From Aeromonas piscicola (GTDB lineage Bacteria; Pseudomonadota; Gammaproteobacteria; Enterobacterales; Aeromonadaceae): 64,000 nucleotides of DNA. Below, piece by piece: positions 7,608 through 16,521 of the stretch (its first letter is position 1; every line of letters begins with the position of its first letter). Position numbers and translations under genes: made by a program. The stretch spans positions 141,611-205,610 of the forward strand of contig NZ_CDBL01000034.1 of the NCBI RefSeq assembly GCF_000820005.1, written 5' to 3'. The notes under the pieces were generated by a model. It ran no database searches, was not told the DNA's origin, and saw nothing but the letters and a program-made list of their open reading frames with translations.

Positions 7608-8555
7608 TCAATCTTTTCCGCTTTTAGCGATATCCCCCTTATCTACAAGACTCACTCTGCCTTCTTCTGGTGATAATTGGCGCGGGATCAACCCTATCAG
7701 GTGCTGCAGGCTCTTCTGGCGGGGATGGCGGCGGGTGGCGAGGCTGATGCGGGTGGTGAGCGGTTCATCGGCGATGGGGTGATAGCTGACGCCGTGGGGG
7801 TGCAGCTCGCTCACCGATCGCGGGATGATGGCAACCCCGAAACCGGCCTGCACCATGCCGACGGTGGAGATCACCTGCGGGCTCTGGCTGCCGAGCCGAG
7901 GGCTGAAACCGGCCCGCTGGCAGCGTTGGGTGATGGCATCGTGCAGGCCCGGCCCCAGTTCGCGCGGGAACAGGATGAAAGGGTCTGCCGCCAGAGCCTC
8001 GATGGCGATGGCGCTCGTGCTTGCCAGCGGGTGGTGCGGGGGGAGGGCGATCAGCATCTCCTCCTCATCGATGAGATGGTGAGTCAGCGCCGAGCTGCTG
8101 CTGCACGGCAGGCGCAGGATGGCGGCATCCAGCTCCTCGCTCATCAGGTCGCGCACCAGATTGGGCATGCTGTTCTCGATGGGATGCAGGCTCACCTCTG
8201 GCCAGGCCTGGCGAAAGTCGTGGATCAGGCGCAGCACACTCGGGTGCAGCACAGTGGAGCCGGCAAAGCCCAGGCGCAGGGAGCCGAGCTGACCTCGGGC
8301 GATGCGCTGGGCCTTCTGCATGGCCTGCTCGGTTTGCGACAGTATGCCCTTGGCATCCTGATAGAGGCTCAGCCCCGCCTCGGTCAGCTCCACACTGCGG
8401 GTCAGCCGGTGAAACAGCGGCGTGCCCACCTCTTGTTCAAATTTGCGGATCTGCTGGCTGAGGGGCGGCTGGGCCATGCCCAGCGCCTCGGCCGCCTTGG
8501 TAAAGCTCTGCTTCTCTGCCACGGCTACCAGGTAGCGCAGGTAACGAAATTCCAT
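7608..8555 (-). CDS. budR: LysR-family regulator of the acetoin (bud) genes
   Basis: A 315-residue LysR-type protein. The N-terminal winged helix-turn-helix (MEFRYLRYLVAVAEKQSFTK, then AAEALGMAQPPLSQQIRKFE, residues 1-60) is followed by the substrate-binding fold. It is transcribed away from budA-budB across a 109-base gap, the standard arrangement for BudR/AlsR, which turn on acetoin synthesis in response to acetate and fermentative growth. The effector and target in this organism are inferred from position. The start (ATG at 8555) lies at the usual distance before the HTH. The last codons run against the degenerate T6SS fragment, so the 3' end may itself be a module boundary. Confidence 0.82.
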   Translation of the reverse strand: MEFRYLRYLVAVAEKQSFTKAAEALGMAQPPLSQQIRKFEQEVGTPLFHRLTRSVELTEAGLSLYQDAKGILSQTEQAMQKAQRIARGQLGSLRLGFAGSTVLHPSVLRLIHDFRQAWPEVSLHPIENSMPNLVRDLMSEELDAAILRLPCSSSSALTHHLIDEEEMLIALPPHHPLASTSAIAIEALAADPFILFPRELGPGLHDAITQRCQRAGFSPRLGSQSPQVISTVGMVQAGFGVAIIPRSVSELHPHGVSYHPIADEPLTTRISLATRRHPRQKSLQHLIGLIPRQLSPEEGRVSLVDKGDIAKSGKD

Positions 8556-8601
8556 ATCTGGTACGTCTCGAAGCTGATGGGTTTGGATATTGGTATCAAA
8601 G

Positions 8602-8617
8602 TGTGATCTTGGTCACT
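8602..8617 (+). promoter_or_regulatory. CRP-like site in the budR/budA divergent region
   Basis: TGTGA-TCTTGG-TCACT matches the CRP consensus TGTGA-N6-TCACA at nine of ten conserved positions. It sits between the two divergent starts, about 50 bases before budA. Binding is a prediction. Confidence 0.5.
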
Positions 8618-8621
8618 ATTG

Positions 8622-8649
8622 AATCCTGATTTGCCAACCTAACAGGATT
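8622..8649 (+). promoter_or_regulatory. Inverted repeat just before the budA ribosome binding site
   Basis: AATCCTG (8622-8628) is mirrored by CAGGATT (8643-8649) with 14 bases between. The second arm abuts the GGAGG ribosome binding site. It could be a regulator operator or an mRNA hairpin; the sequence does not decide which. Confidence 0.35.
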
Positions 8650-8664
8650 GGAGGTTAAATCCAA

Positions 8665-9444
8665 ATGGAAACCCATACACAGTGTGACTGTGCCATCGAG
8701 ATCAGCCAGCAGTTTGCTCGCTGGCAAGCCCGTCAGGGTGGTGGCGAGGTCTATCAGAGCTCCTTGATGAGCGCCCTGCTGGCCGGCGTCTATGAGGGCG
8801 AGACCACCATGGCCGATCTGCTGCGCCACGGCGACTTTGGTCTTGGCACCTTCAACCGGCTCGACGGCGAGCTGATTGCGTTCGAGCGCCAGATCCATCA
8901 ACTCAAGGCCGATGGCTCGGCCCGTCCGGCCCAGGCCGGGCAGAAAACCCCGTTTGCGGTGATGACTCACTTTCGACCCTGTCTGGAGCGTCGCTTCGAT
9001 CACCCCCTCAGCCGCGACGAGATCCACCAGTGGATCGATCAGCTGGTGGGCACCGACAACGTCTTCGTCGCTTTTCGCCTCGATGGTCTGTTTGAGCAGG
9101 CCCAGGTGCGCACAGTGCCCTGCCAGACTCCTCCCTACAAGCCCATGCTGGAGGCCATAGAGGCACAGCCGTTGTTCTCGTTCAGCCAGCGGCGCGGCAC
9201 CCTGGTGGGCTTTCGCTGCCCGCCCTTCGTGCAGGGGATCAATGTGGCCGGCTATCACGAACATTTCATCACCGAAGATCGCAAGGGCGGTGGTCACATC
9301 CTCGATTACGCCATGGGCCACGGCCAGTTGCAGTTGTCTGTGGTTCAGCATCTCAACATAGAGCTGCCGCGCAACCCTGCTTTTCAACAGGCTGACCTCA
9401 ATCCCGCCGATCTGGACCGCGCCATCCGCGCTGCCGAAGGCTAA
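8665..9444 (+). CDS. budA: Alpha-acetolactate decarboxylase
   Basis: A 259-residue enzyme that converts alpha-acetolactate to acetoin, the second step of the neutral butanediol fermentation. The conserved order is visible: YQSSLMSALLAGVYEG near the start, DFGLGTFNRLDGELI, then FRLDGLF, VGFRCPPFVQGINVAGYH and the His-rich metal site HEHFITEDRKGGGHILDY near residue 200. It starts at an ATG with a good upstream GGAGG and is followed 27 bases later by budB, so the two are co-transcribed. No acetoin reductase (budC) is attached, so reduction to 2,3-butanediol, if made, must be encoded elsewhere. Confidence 0.96.
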   Translation: METHTQCDCAIEISQQFARWQARQGGGEVYQSSLMSALLAGVYEGETTMADLLRHGDFGLGTFNRLDGELIAFERQIHQLKADGSARPAQAGQKTPFAVMTHFRPCLERRFDHPLSRDEIHQWIDQLVGTDNVFVAFRLDGLFEQAQVRTVPCQTPPYKPMLEAIEAQPLFSFSQRRGTLVGFRCPPFVQGINVAGYHEHFITEDRKGGGHILDYAMGHGQLQLSVVQHLNIELPRNPAFQQADLNPADLDRAIRAAEG

Positions 9445-9471
9445 TCCCTTCGCTTACAAGGAGTTATTCTC

Positions 9472-11142
9472 ATGGAAAATCAACACTGGAGCTGTGGGGC
9501 CGAGCTGGTCGTACGCCATCTGGAGGCGCAGGGCGTCAAGCAGGTATTCGGTATTCCGGGGGCCAAGATCGACCGGGTATTCGATGCCCTGGAAGATTCC
9601 CCCATCGACACCATAGTGGTACGCCACGAGGCGAACGCCGCCTTCATGGCCGCCGCCGTGGGCCGTCTGACCGGCAAGGCCGGGGTGGCGCTGGTGACCT
9701 CGGGCCCAGGTTGCGCCAACCTGATCACAGGCCTCGCGACCGCCACCTCGGAAGGGGATGCCATGGTGGCGCTGGGTGGCGCGGTGCGACGTGCCGATGG
9801 CCTCAAGCTCACTCACCAGAGCCTGGACACCGTCAGCCTGTGCCGCCCTGTCACCAAGTTCAGCGCCCAGGTGGGAACCGGATCCGCCCTTTCAGAGGTG
9901 ATGGCCAATGCCTTTCGGTCTGCCGAACTGGGTCGCCCCGGCGCCGCCTTCGTCAGCCTGCCCATGGACATCATCAACGAGCCGACCGATGGCGCCATCC
10001 TGGTGCCCAGAGCCATACCAGAACCGGGCGCCGCCGATGAGGCAGGCATAGACAGGGCGCTGAGCCTGCTGGCGCAGGCCCGCAAGCCGGTGGTGCTGCT
10101 CGGCCTGTTGGCCAGCCGGCCCGAGAACTCTCTCGCGGTGCGCGCCTTTTTGGACAAGAGCCGGTTACCGGTGACGGGCACCTATCAGGCGGCCGGTGTG
10201 GTGGATACCCACCATTTCGATGACTTCGCCGGTCGGGTCGGGTTGTTCAACAACCAGCCGGGGGACAGGTTGCTGCAGGATGCGGATCTGGTGATCTGCA
10301 TAGGTTACAGCCCCATCGAATATGACCCTGTGCTGTGGAACGGCACGGGTGAGCGGCAACTGCTGCACATCGATGCCCTGCCGGCGGAGATCGACAGCAG
10401 CTATTGCCCGGCGGTTGAGCTGGTGGGCTCCATCAGCGCCAATCTGTATTGCTTGACCAAGATGTTGCACAAGCCGCTGGCACGGGATCCCGCCATCGCC
10501 ACCCTGCTCGAGGAGATCCGCACCCAGCGCTATCAGCTGACCCAGCATGCCCAGCATCTGGGGGGCATGCCCATCCATCCGCTGCGTATCGTCAAGGAGC
10601 TGCAGGACATCATAGGGCAGGACATGACGCTGTGCGTGGACATGGGCAGCTTCCACATCTGGATTGCCCGCTACCTCTACAGCTTCCGGGCTCGCCAGGT
10701 ACTCATCTCCAACGGTCAGCAGACCATGGGGGTGGCGCTGCCCTGGGCCATAGGTGCGGCCATGGTAAGGCCGGGGGAGAAGATCATCTCCGTCTCCGGC
10801 GATGGCAGCTTCATGCAATCGAGCATGGAGCTGGAGACGGCGGTGCGGCTCAAATCCAACATAGTGCACATCATCTGGGTCGATAATGGCTACAACATGG
10901 TGGCGATGCAGGAGGAGAAAAAGTACCGCCGCAGCTCGGGGGTGAGCTTCGGGCCCATCAACTTCAAGGCCTATGCCGAGTCCTTCGGGGCGGCCGGGTT
11001 TGCGGTCACCAGTGCCGAGGATCTGCGGCCTACCCTGCGCGCTGCCATGGCGGTCGTTGGGCCTGCCGTGGTGGCCATACCGGTGGATTACAGTGACAAC
11101 CACCTGCTGATGGAGCAGCTCAGGCCCGAGTTGCTGAGCTAG
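9472..11142 (+). CDS. budB: Catabolic acetolactate synthase
   Basis: A 556-residue thiamine diphosphate enzyme that joins two pyruvates to acetolactate. The N-terminal TPP-binding domain shows [14 protein letters not shown] and the catalytic Glu in [10 protein letters not shown]. The central domain runs from about residue 190 to 340. The C-terminal TPP/Mg motif starts at [15 protein letters not shown] near residue 443 and ends NGYNMV. The lack of a linked small regulatory subunit and the pairing with budA point to the FAD-independent fermentative enzyme, not the biosynthetic IlvB type. An AAGGAG site precedes the ATG. A strong 15-bp hairpin follows the stop. Confidence 0.95.
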   Translation: MENQHWSCGAELVVRHLEAQGVKQVFGIPGAKIDRVFDALEDSPIDTIVVRHEANAAFMAAAVGRLTGKAGVALVTSGPGCANLITGLATATSEGDAMVALGGAVRRADGLKLTHQSLDTVSLCRPVTKFSAQVGTGSALSEVMANAFRSAELGRPGAAFVSLPMDIINEPTDGAILVPRAIPEPGAADEAGIDRALSLLAQARKPVVLLGLLASRPENSLAVRAFLDKSRLPVTGTYQAAGVVDTHHFDDFAGRVGLFNNQPGDRLLQDADLVICIGYSPIEYDPVLWNGTGERQLLHIDALPAEIDSSYCPAVELVGSISANLYCLTKMLHKPLARDPAIATLLEEIRTQRYQLTQHAQHLGGMPIHPLRIVKELQDIIGQDMTLCVDMGSFHIWIARYLYSFRARQVLISNGQQTMGVALPWAIGAAMVRPGEKIISVSGDGSFMQSSMELETAVRLKSNIVHIIWVDNGYNMVAMQEEKKYRRSSGVSFGPINFKAYAESFGAAGFAVTSAEDLRPTLRAAMAVVGPAVVAIPVDYSDNHLLMEQLRPELLS

Positions 11143-11181
11143 CAATCAAGGGGGCAGCCCGAGTTGCGCCCGGCCAATAGC

Positions 11182-11215
11182 AGAGCGCCCCTTGCCGGCT
11201 GGCAAGGGGCGCTCT
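11182..11215. terminator. Bidirectional hairpin between budB and yajL
   Basis: A perfect 15-bp stem (AGAGCGCCCCTTGCC with its complement) closes on a GGCT loop. It has no long T run. It lies between convergent genes and can serve both. Confidence 0.65.
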
Positions 11216-11251
11216 GTCATGACGAGAGGGCATCCGCGATGGCAACAGGGG

Positions 11252-11827
11252 TCATGGCATGACAGAAGGGGGCATCACCATGGGGCCGGCGACCGCGAGG
11301 GCGGTGTCGTCCCCGCGCAGCACCCGCACGATTTCGAGGGCAAATTCGATGGCGGTGCCAGGCCCCTGGCTGGTGATCAGGCGATGAGCCTCATCCGTCA
11401 CGACCCGCGCAGTACTCAACTGTACGGCGGGCAGGCTGGCTTGAAAGCCCGGATGACAGGTGACGCTGGCATCCCTCAGCAGCTCATGATGTTGCAGCAC
11501 CACCGCGGGGGCGGCGCAAATGGCCGCCCGCCAGCGGCCGAGTGCCGCCTGCTCCCTGAGCAGGTTGATGGCGAGCGGCGTATCGCGGATCGCCTCGCTA
11601 CCGGGCAAACCGCCCGGCACGACGATGGCCTCGAAGTCACGGCTGGTCAGCTCGTCGATATGGCAATCTGCGATGAGCTGCACCCCGCGGGAGGCGCGGA
11701 TCTGGCGCAGACCCGCCGGACAGCAGGAGGCTAGCTGCACCTCGATGCGGGCGCGCACCAGGGTGTCGACGATGGCGACGGTTTCGATCTCTTCCGAGCC
11801 CGGTGCTACCAATACCAATACGCTCAT
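11252..11827 (-). CDS. yajL: DJ-1/PfpI family protein YajL (ThiJ-like)
   Basis: A 191-residue protein of the DJ-1 superfamily. The reactive cysteine is in the nucleophile elbow AAICAAPAVVL (Cys104, equivalent to Cys106 of E. coli YajL), and the partner Glu lies in APGSEEIE near residue 13. Family members guard proteins against oxidative damage and have been described as chaperones or deglycases. An AAGGAG site precedes the ATG at 11827. It follows panE by 35 bases on the same strand, so the order panE-yajL opposite yajQ matches the yajL-panE-yajQ neighbourhood of E. coli. Confidence 0.9.
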   Translation of the reverse strand: MSVLVLVAPGSEEIETVAIVDTLVRARIEVQLASCCPAGLRQIRASRGVQLIADCHIDELTSRDFEAIVVPGGLPGSEAIRDTPLAINLLREQAALGRWRAAICAAPAVVLQHHELLRDASVTCHPGFQASLPAVQLSTARVVTDEAHRLITSQGPGTAIEFALEIVRVLRGDDTALAVAGPMVMPPSVMP

Positions 11828-11862
11828 ACTGCACTCCTTGGTTACCCGCCATCGCGGCGGGC

Positions 11863-12795
11863 TCAGCTCTTCTCTTTGATGGCCTGATAGAGGCCCTGAT
11901 TGACCGGCACCGCTATGCCGTGTTTGGCGGCGCAGGCCAGCAGGAAGCCGGTGATGGCCTCGATCTCGGTCTCCCGGCTCTGCTCCATGTCCTGGTACAT
12001 GGAAGAGTAATTGTCGGCGGTCAGCTCCACCACCGTCATGGCGCGGCGCAACAGCTCATCGCCGCTGGTGGGCTGGCCTTCGGCCTGCATCACGTCTGCC
12101 ACTTCCACGCAGATTTGCTGCAGTACATCGGCAAAGCGAGGACCGGCCAGTTCACCATTCTTGAGTTTATAGAGCGCGGTCAGCGGATTGATGGCGCAGT
12201 TGATGGCGAGTTTTTGCCACTGGCGAGCCAGGATCTGCTCATCCCAACCGGCCTGACCGAGGGCAGCACCGAGATCGTCCGCCAGGGCGGCATGAGCCTT
12301 GGCTGCCTCATTGACCGGGCCGAGCCAGGTCTCGCCCTTGCCGGTATGGCGGAACGCGAAGTGGCCGCTTTGCATGGCGCCGTGGCTGGTGACACCCGCG
12401 ATGACAGGGTTATGGGGGAACAGCTGCACCACCTGCTCGGCTATGCCCATGCCGTTGTGCAGCAGCACTATGGGCACACCCGTTGCCAGCTTGCCCACCA
12501 GCGGCGTCAGGGCCGACACCACCTGACCGGCCTTGGTCATCACCAGCAGACGCTTGATCTGGCCGGGCTGGCTGATGAAGCCACGTTCGATATTGATGAG
12601 CTGGGTATGGCCCTCCAGCGAAGTGAAGTCGATCCCGGGGTGCAGGGTTGAACGGTGACGATCGCGCAGCAAGACGCGGGTAGGTTGACCGCTTAGAGTC
12701 AGCAAGGAGGCGAAGACACCACCCAGGGCGCCGCAGCCCAGCAGTGACCATTGGGGGGAGGAGGGCAGTCGGGAACTTTGTAATCCGCTTGGCAT
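11863..12795 (-). CDS. panE: 2-dehydropantoate 2-reductase (ketopantoate reductase)
   Basis: An approximately 310-residue NADPH enzyme that makes pantoate for pantothenate and coenzyme A. The Rossmann motif LGCGALGGVFASLL is at the N-terminus, with LHNGMG and the catalytic Lys in WQKLAINCAINPLTAL further on. The family signature runs to the C-terminal AIKEK. The start is uncertain: ATG at 12795 gives a slightly long N-terminus, TTG at 12807 is in frame, and neither has a clear ribosome binding site. It is transcribed away from yajQ and is followed by yajL. Confidence 0.9.
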   Translation of the reverse strand: MPSGLQSSRLPSSPQWSLLGCGALGGVFASLLTLSGQPTRVLLRDRHRSTLHPGIDFTSLEGHTQLINIERGFISQPGQIKRLLVMTKAGQVVSALTPLVGKLATGVPIVLLHNGMGIAEQVVQLFPHNPVIAGVTSHGAMQSGHFAFRHTGKGETWLGPVNEAAKAHAALADDLGAALGQAGWDEQILARQWQKLAINCAINPLTALYKLKNGELAGPRFADVLQQICVEVADVMQAEGQPTSGDELLRRAMTVVELTADNYSSMYQDMEQSRETEIEAITGFLLACAAKHGIAVPVNQGLYQAIKEKS

Positions 12796-12996
12796 GGAGA
12801 GACTCAATCAAGGTAGGGGTTGCATTCCGGTCAACCGCCCGCCGGGGATAAGTGAAGATGTCGCGTGGCGGACACTAACGGGTCTCGCCATTCCTGTGCG
12901 CAGGGGATTCTAGCAGAGCAACCCCATCGAAATCAGCAAATTTGCCGGTTTTCTGGTAGATTTGCCCCCTTATAGCGCAACATGAGGAGCCCTGAC

Positions 12997-13479
12997 ATGC
13001 CGTCATTCGATATTGTCTCTGAAGTCAAAATGAACGAGGTGTTGAACGCCGTCGATAACGCCAATCGTGAACTGGCGACCCGTTTCGATTTTCGTGGTGT
13101 TGAAGCCAGCTTCGAGCTGAACAAGGAAGAAGTGAAGCTGGAGGTCGATGCCGACTTCCAGCTCAAGCAGATGGTCGAGATCCTGCGTGCAGCCCTGCTC
13201 AAGCGCAACATCGAGAACAGCTCAATGGACGTGGGTGACAGCGTTCACTCCGGCAAGCGTTTCCACCTGAACGTCAAGTTCAAGCAGGGGATCGAGAAAG
13301 AGATCGCCAAGAAGCTGGTGAAACTGATCAAGGATTCCAAGATCAAGGTGCAGGTCGCCATTCAGGGTGATGAAGTGCGGGTCACAGGCAAGAAGCGTGA
13401 CGATCTGCAGGAGGCCATGGCGCTGGTACGTGGTGCCGAGCTGGGTCAGCCGATGCAGTTCCAGAATTTCCGCGATTGA
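12997..13479 (+). CDS. yajQ: YajQ family nucleotide-binding protein
   Basis: A 160-residue protein with two ferredoxin-like halves ([15 protein letters not shown] at the start, then [20 protein letters not shown] from about residue 88). YajQ proteins bind nucleotides, and in some pathogens cyclic di-GMP, which is relevant because a diguanylate cyclase is encoded elsewhere in this window; a link here is only a possibility. The ATG at 12997 is chosen over one 15 bases upstream because GAGGAG lies at the right distance and the family starts [10 protein letters not shown] perfect palindromic terminator follows. Confidence 0.93.
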   Translation: MPSFDIVSEVKMNEVLNAVDNANRELATRFDFRGVEASFELNKEEVKLEVDADFQLKQMVEILRAALLKRNIENSSMDVGDSVHSGKRFHLNVKFKQGIEKEIAKKLVKLIKDSKIKVQVAIQGDEVRVTGKKRDDLQEAMALVRGAELGQPMQFQNFRD

Positions 13480-13560
13480 TGACGGGCGGGAGGGTTCGGC
13501 CCTCCCCCTGGTGCGACCGCCACGCGGTGCAACCGTAAAAGGTTCGATGACAGAGCCATA

Positions 13561-13590
13561 AAAAAACCGGAGCAGCTGCTCCGGTTTTTT
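13561..13590. terminator. Bidirectional terminator between yajQ and the Tsx-type porin
   Basis: A 30-base perfect palindrome: AAAAAACCGGAGCAG followed by its exact complement ending in TTTTTT. With U runs on both strands it terminates yajQ rightward and the porin gene leftward. Confidence 0.92.
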
Positions 13591-13611
13591 GTATCCGCAT
13601 TACCCGTTCTA

Positions 13612-14454
13612 TTAGAACTTGTAGGTAACGGAGAAGTAGTGGCTGAAGCCAGAGCTCTTCCAGGGGGTACCGTCGTAGGCGGTAGAGCCATCTTTGGTGC
13701 CGTAGGCATCCATGAAGTACTTCAGGCCATAACCCACTGCGTAGCGGTCAGAGTGCCAGTAGATACCGTGGAAGGTCGCCAGGTTGTCGCTGGTACGGTC
13801 GGCACGGTTGTGGGTATCCATGTCGAATGCGTAATCCAGGTAACCCTGGTAGGAGACGAAGCTGCCGTTGCTGAAGGTGTAGAAAGGCTTGAACCAGTTC
13901 ATGGCGAACCAGTAACCGTTCCAGTCACCTTCTTCTTCGGTGAAGAACTGGTTCTCGGTGGAATGACGAGCATACAGGTTCATGCCGACTTTACCGAACC
14001 AAGGCACCTGTACGTCAGCACCCAGACCGATCATGTTTTCCATCTGGTTGTCGCCGATGTTGTTCAGGGAGGCGATGTACACCTCTTGCACCGGGCCGAA
14101 GGAGAGATCTTTACCAGTCAGCGCATCCAGAGACATACGCGGCGCAAACTTCATGAAGAGGTTCTGACCCTTGTGCTTGTCGCTGTGACGGGAATCGAAG
14201 ATGTCGAACACATCGACGTAACCGTACAGGTCAAACAGACCGGAACGACCGCCAAATTCCATTTCGAAGTAGGTGTCGTTGTAATCTTCTGCACCAGTGG
14301 TGAAAGGACGTTGGTCGATGGTATGCATGACGTTGAACTGCATCCACTTGTAATCGTTCTTGTGGATGTCACCGCTGTAGTCAGCAGCGAAGGCCGGGGT
14401 GGCGGCAGCAGCCAGCAGACCGGCAGCGATCAGAGTCTTGGTAAATTTGGCCAT
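13612..14454 (-). CDS. tsx: Nucleoside-specific channel-forming outer membrane protein (Tsx/OmpK family)
   Basis: A 280-residue beta-barrel precursor. The signal peptide MAKFTKTLIAAGLLAAAATP ends AFA, then the mature protein starts ADYSGDIHKNDYKWMQFN. Alternating beta-strand pattern, the family stretch DTYFEMEFGGRSGLFDLYGY and a C-terminal YFSVTYKF with terminal Phe show an outer membrane barrel of the Tsx/OmpK group. Tsx takes up nucleosides; OmpK of vibrios is the close relative and a phage receptor, so substrate specificity is open. The ATG at 14454 is preferred to one 48 bases upstream because it begins the signal peptide. Confidence 0.88.
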   Translation of the reverse strand: MAKFTKTLIAAGLLAAAATPAFAADYSGDIHKNDYKWMQFNVMHTIDQRPFTTGAEDYNDTYFEMEFGGRSGLFDLYGYVDVFDIFDSRHSDKHKGQNLFMKFAPRMSLDALTGKDLSFGPVQEVYIASLNNIGDNQMENMIGLGADVQVPWFGKVGMNLYARHSTENQFFTEEEGDWNGYWFAMNWFKPFYTFSNGSFVSYQGYLDYAFDMDTHNRADRTSDNLATFHGIYWHSDRYAVGYGLKYFMDAYGTKDGSTAYDGTPWKSSGFSHYFSVTYKF

Positions 14455-14610
14455 TTTATTGGTCTCTTGTGCGTTAGTTGAGGTTTTCCGTAGCCTGCCC
14501 ACAAGGAGCGGAAGGGATTCTAGCCAAATAAATTCATCGGAGAAACAAGAGCCGGGGAACTTTATTCGGAAGTGTGAATCTAATCACCCCCAATTTCACG
14601 CAAACGCTTG

Positions 14611-15990
14611 CTATTTATCCTGTTGCAAGAGCAACGCTCTTCCTCGTTTGGCAACCAGCACGATCAGGATCAATACCGGAATGCCGAGCAGGCTGGTGCC
14701 GACAAAGAAGGTGCTGTAGCCGAACTGTTCGACGAAACGCCCGGAGAAACCCGCCAGCAGCTTGGGCATCAGCAGCATGACGGAGCTGAACAGGGCGTAC
14801 TGGGTGGCGGAGAAAGCCACGTTGGTCAGGCTCGACAGATAGGTCACAAAGGCCGCCGTCGCTATGCCGGCGCTGAGGTTGTCGACCGAGATGATCAGGG
14901 TCAGCAGCTCCAGGTTGTGGCCCACTTCGTTGAGCAGGGCGAACAGCAGATTGGTGCTGGCGGTGAGCAGGGCGCCGAGGAACAGGATGCGCAGGGTGCC
15001 AAAGCGCATCACCAGCACGCCCCCCAGGGCGGCCCCCACCAGGGTCATGATGACGCCATACACCTTGGTGATGGTGGCCACTTCCGTTTTGCTGAATTGC
15101 AGGTCCACGTAGAAGCTGTTGGACATCACTCCCATCACCACATCCGAGATGCGATAGCAGGCGATGAGCCCCAGGATCAGCATGGCCGAGCCGCCGTAAC
15201 GGCGGAAGAAATCGGCAAACGGACACCAGATGGCCTCGTAGATCCAGGCGCCAACGCCGGCCAGCGAGGTGGGCCAGCCACGGGAGAGCAGCAGCGCCTT
15301 GCGCGCTTCCTGCTGATCGTTCTGACCGGCAAGATCGATATCCGGCTCGTGGCAGATCAGGGTGGTGATGACGCCGAGGGACATGAGCCCCGCCATCAGC
15401 AGATAGGTGAGTTGCCAGCCATGGTAGTCATAGCCGCTGTTGCTGCCGAGCCAGGCCGCCAGCGCCAGTGCCCCCGCGCCGGCCATGATCATCGCCAGCC
15501 GGTAACCCGTCATGTAGGAGGCCGCCATGGCCGCCTGCAACCGCTCCGGCGCCGACTCGATGCGGTAGGCATCGATGACGATGTCCTGCGTCGCGGAGCA
15601 AAACGCCACCAGCAGGGCAAACAGGGCGAGTTGGGCGAGCTGGGTCTTGGGATCGCAATAGGCCATGCCCACCAGCGAGAGGGCAATCAACAGCTGGGAT
15701 AGCAGCATCCAGCTGCGGCGCCGTCCCAGCCAGCGGGAGAGCAGCGGCAGCGGCAGCCGGTCAACCAGCGGCGACCACAGCCACTTGAAGCCATAGGCCA
15801 GCGCCACCCAGCTCATGTAGCCGATATCGGTCAGGCTGACATCGGCCTCGCGCAGCCAGAACGAGAGGGTGCCAAACACCAGCAGCAGAGGCAGGCCGGA
15901 CGAGAAGCCCATGGCAAACAGTATGAGGACCCGAGTCTCAAGGTAGACGGCGAGCGAGTCTCGCCAGCTCGGTGTGCGGACAGTGTTCAA
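14611..15990 (-). CDS. ampG: AmpG muropeptide permease
   Basis: A 459-residue major facilitator protein with 12 or more membrane segments. The first transmembrane unit carries LILFAMGFSSGLPLLLVFGT, followed by FWLREADVSLTDIGYMSW and the LGRRRSW loop typical of AmpG. AmpG imports anhydromuropeptides for cell wall recycling and, in aeromonads with inducible beta-lactamases, supplies the induction signal. The start is a TTG at 15990 with GAGGAG about nine bases before it; the only in-frame ATG is 63 bases upstream and lacks such a site. The gene is last in a leftward group with rlmG, yajG and ppiA. Confidence 0.93.
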   Translation of the reverse strand: MNTVRTPSWRDSLAVYLETRVLILFAMGFSSGLPLLLVFGTLSFWLREADVSLTDIGYMSWVALAYGFKWLWSPLVDRLPLPLLSRWLGRRRSWMLLSQLLIALSLVGMAYCDPKTQLAQLALFALLVAFCSATQDIVIDAYRIESAPERLQAAMAASYMTGYRLAMIMAGAGALALAAWLGSNSGYDYHGWQLTYLLMAGLMSLGVITTLICHEPDIDLAGQNDQQEARKALLLSRGWPTSLAGVGAWIYEAIWCPFADFFRRYGGSAMLILGLIACYRISDVVMGVMSNSFYVDLQFSKTEVATITKVYGVIMTLVGAALGGVLVMRFGTLRILFLGALLTASTNLLFALLNEVGHNLELLTLIISVDNLSAGIATAAFVTYLSSLTNVAFSATQYALFSSVMLLMPKLLAGFSGRFVEQFGYSTFFVGTSLLGIPVLILIVLVAKRGRALLLQQDK

Positions 15991-16075
15991 ATACCTGACT
16001 CCTCTGGGAAAATTGCGCCATTTTGTCAGGTTCGGGGGGGATAGCCAAGGCAAGCCGAGCGTGGCGGGTCTGGAT

Positions 16076-16405
16076 TCAGGGGCGCGAACCCATGCAGTGG
16101 CGCGGGCAGGGGCCCTCGGTGATCAGATAGTTGGCGCACGTCATCAGCTGCAGGCGCAGCCAGACGTCGGCGATGATCTGTTGTTCATCCCACTGATGCA
16201 GGCTGTGCAGCAGGTGCCAGAACACCCCTTCCTGGTCGGTGGCCGGTTGTTTGTCAGCCGGGATATGGGGCAAGTCTTGCCAGTGGGAGAGGAGCTGCCA
16301 GCTCAGATCTTCCAATTGCTGATAGGGGATTTCTCGTGCCAGAAAATGACGAACCGCCTGGGCCAGCGGGACTGTGTGTTGGGCTAGGTAGTCGTTGCAG
16401 GTCAC
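16076..16405 (-). CDS. Conserved hypothetical protein between ppiA and ampG
   Basis: A 109-residue soluble protein with no recognised domain, rich in Gln, His and Trp (SWQLLSHWQDLPHIP, then GVFWHLLHSLHQWDEQQIIA). The GTG at 16405 is chosen because AAGGAGG lies five bases before it; a longer frame reaches back to 16492 without a site. It lies in the same direction as ppiA (116 bases upstream) and ampG (85 bases downstream). It has no signal peptide or membrane segment. The function is unknown. Confidence 0.65.
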   Translation of the reverse strand: MTCNDYLAQHTVPLAQAVRHFLAREIPYQQLEDLSWQLLSHWQDLPHIPADKQPATDQEGVFWHLLHSLHQWDEQQIIADVWLRLQLMTCANYLITEGPCPRHCMGSRP

Positions 16406-16521
16406 CGTAACCTCCTTCTCCTCATGTGGGCCATACCCCGGGAAAATGGGGCAAGGCCAGAGTATAGAAAGGGGCGCCGGTGACCCGGGCAAAGACGCGG
16501 CGGAATGTGATCCGGCCCGCG

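Noticed and set aside
7677-8606. Rightward 309-codon frame opposite budR
   Set aside because: Shadow of a complete LysR gene with an HTH; no ribosome site.
11803-12651. Long rightward frame opposite panE
   Set aside because: Long antisense frames are common in GC-rich DNA; panE on the other strand has full family motifs.
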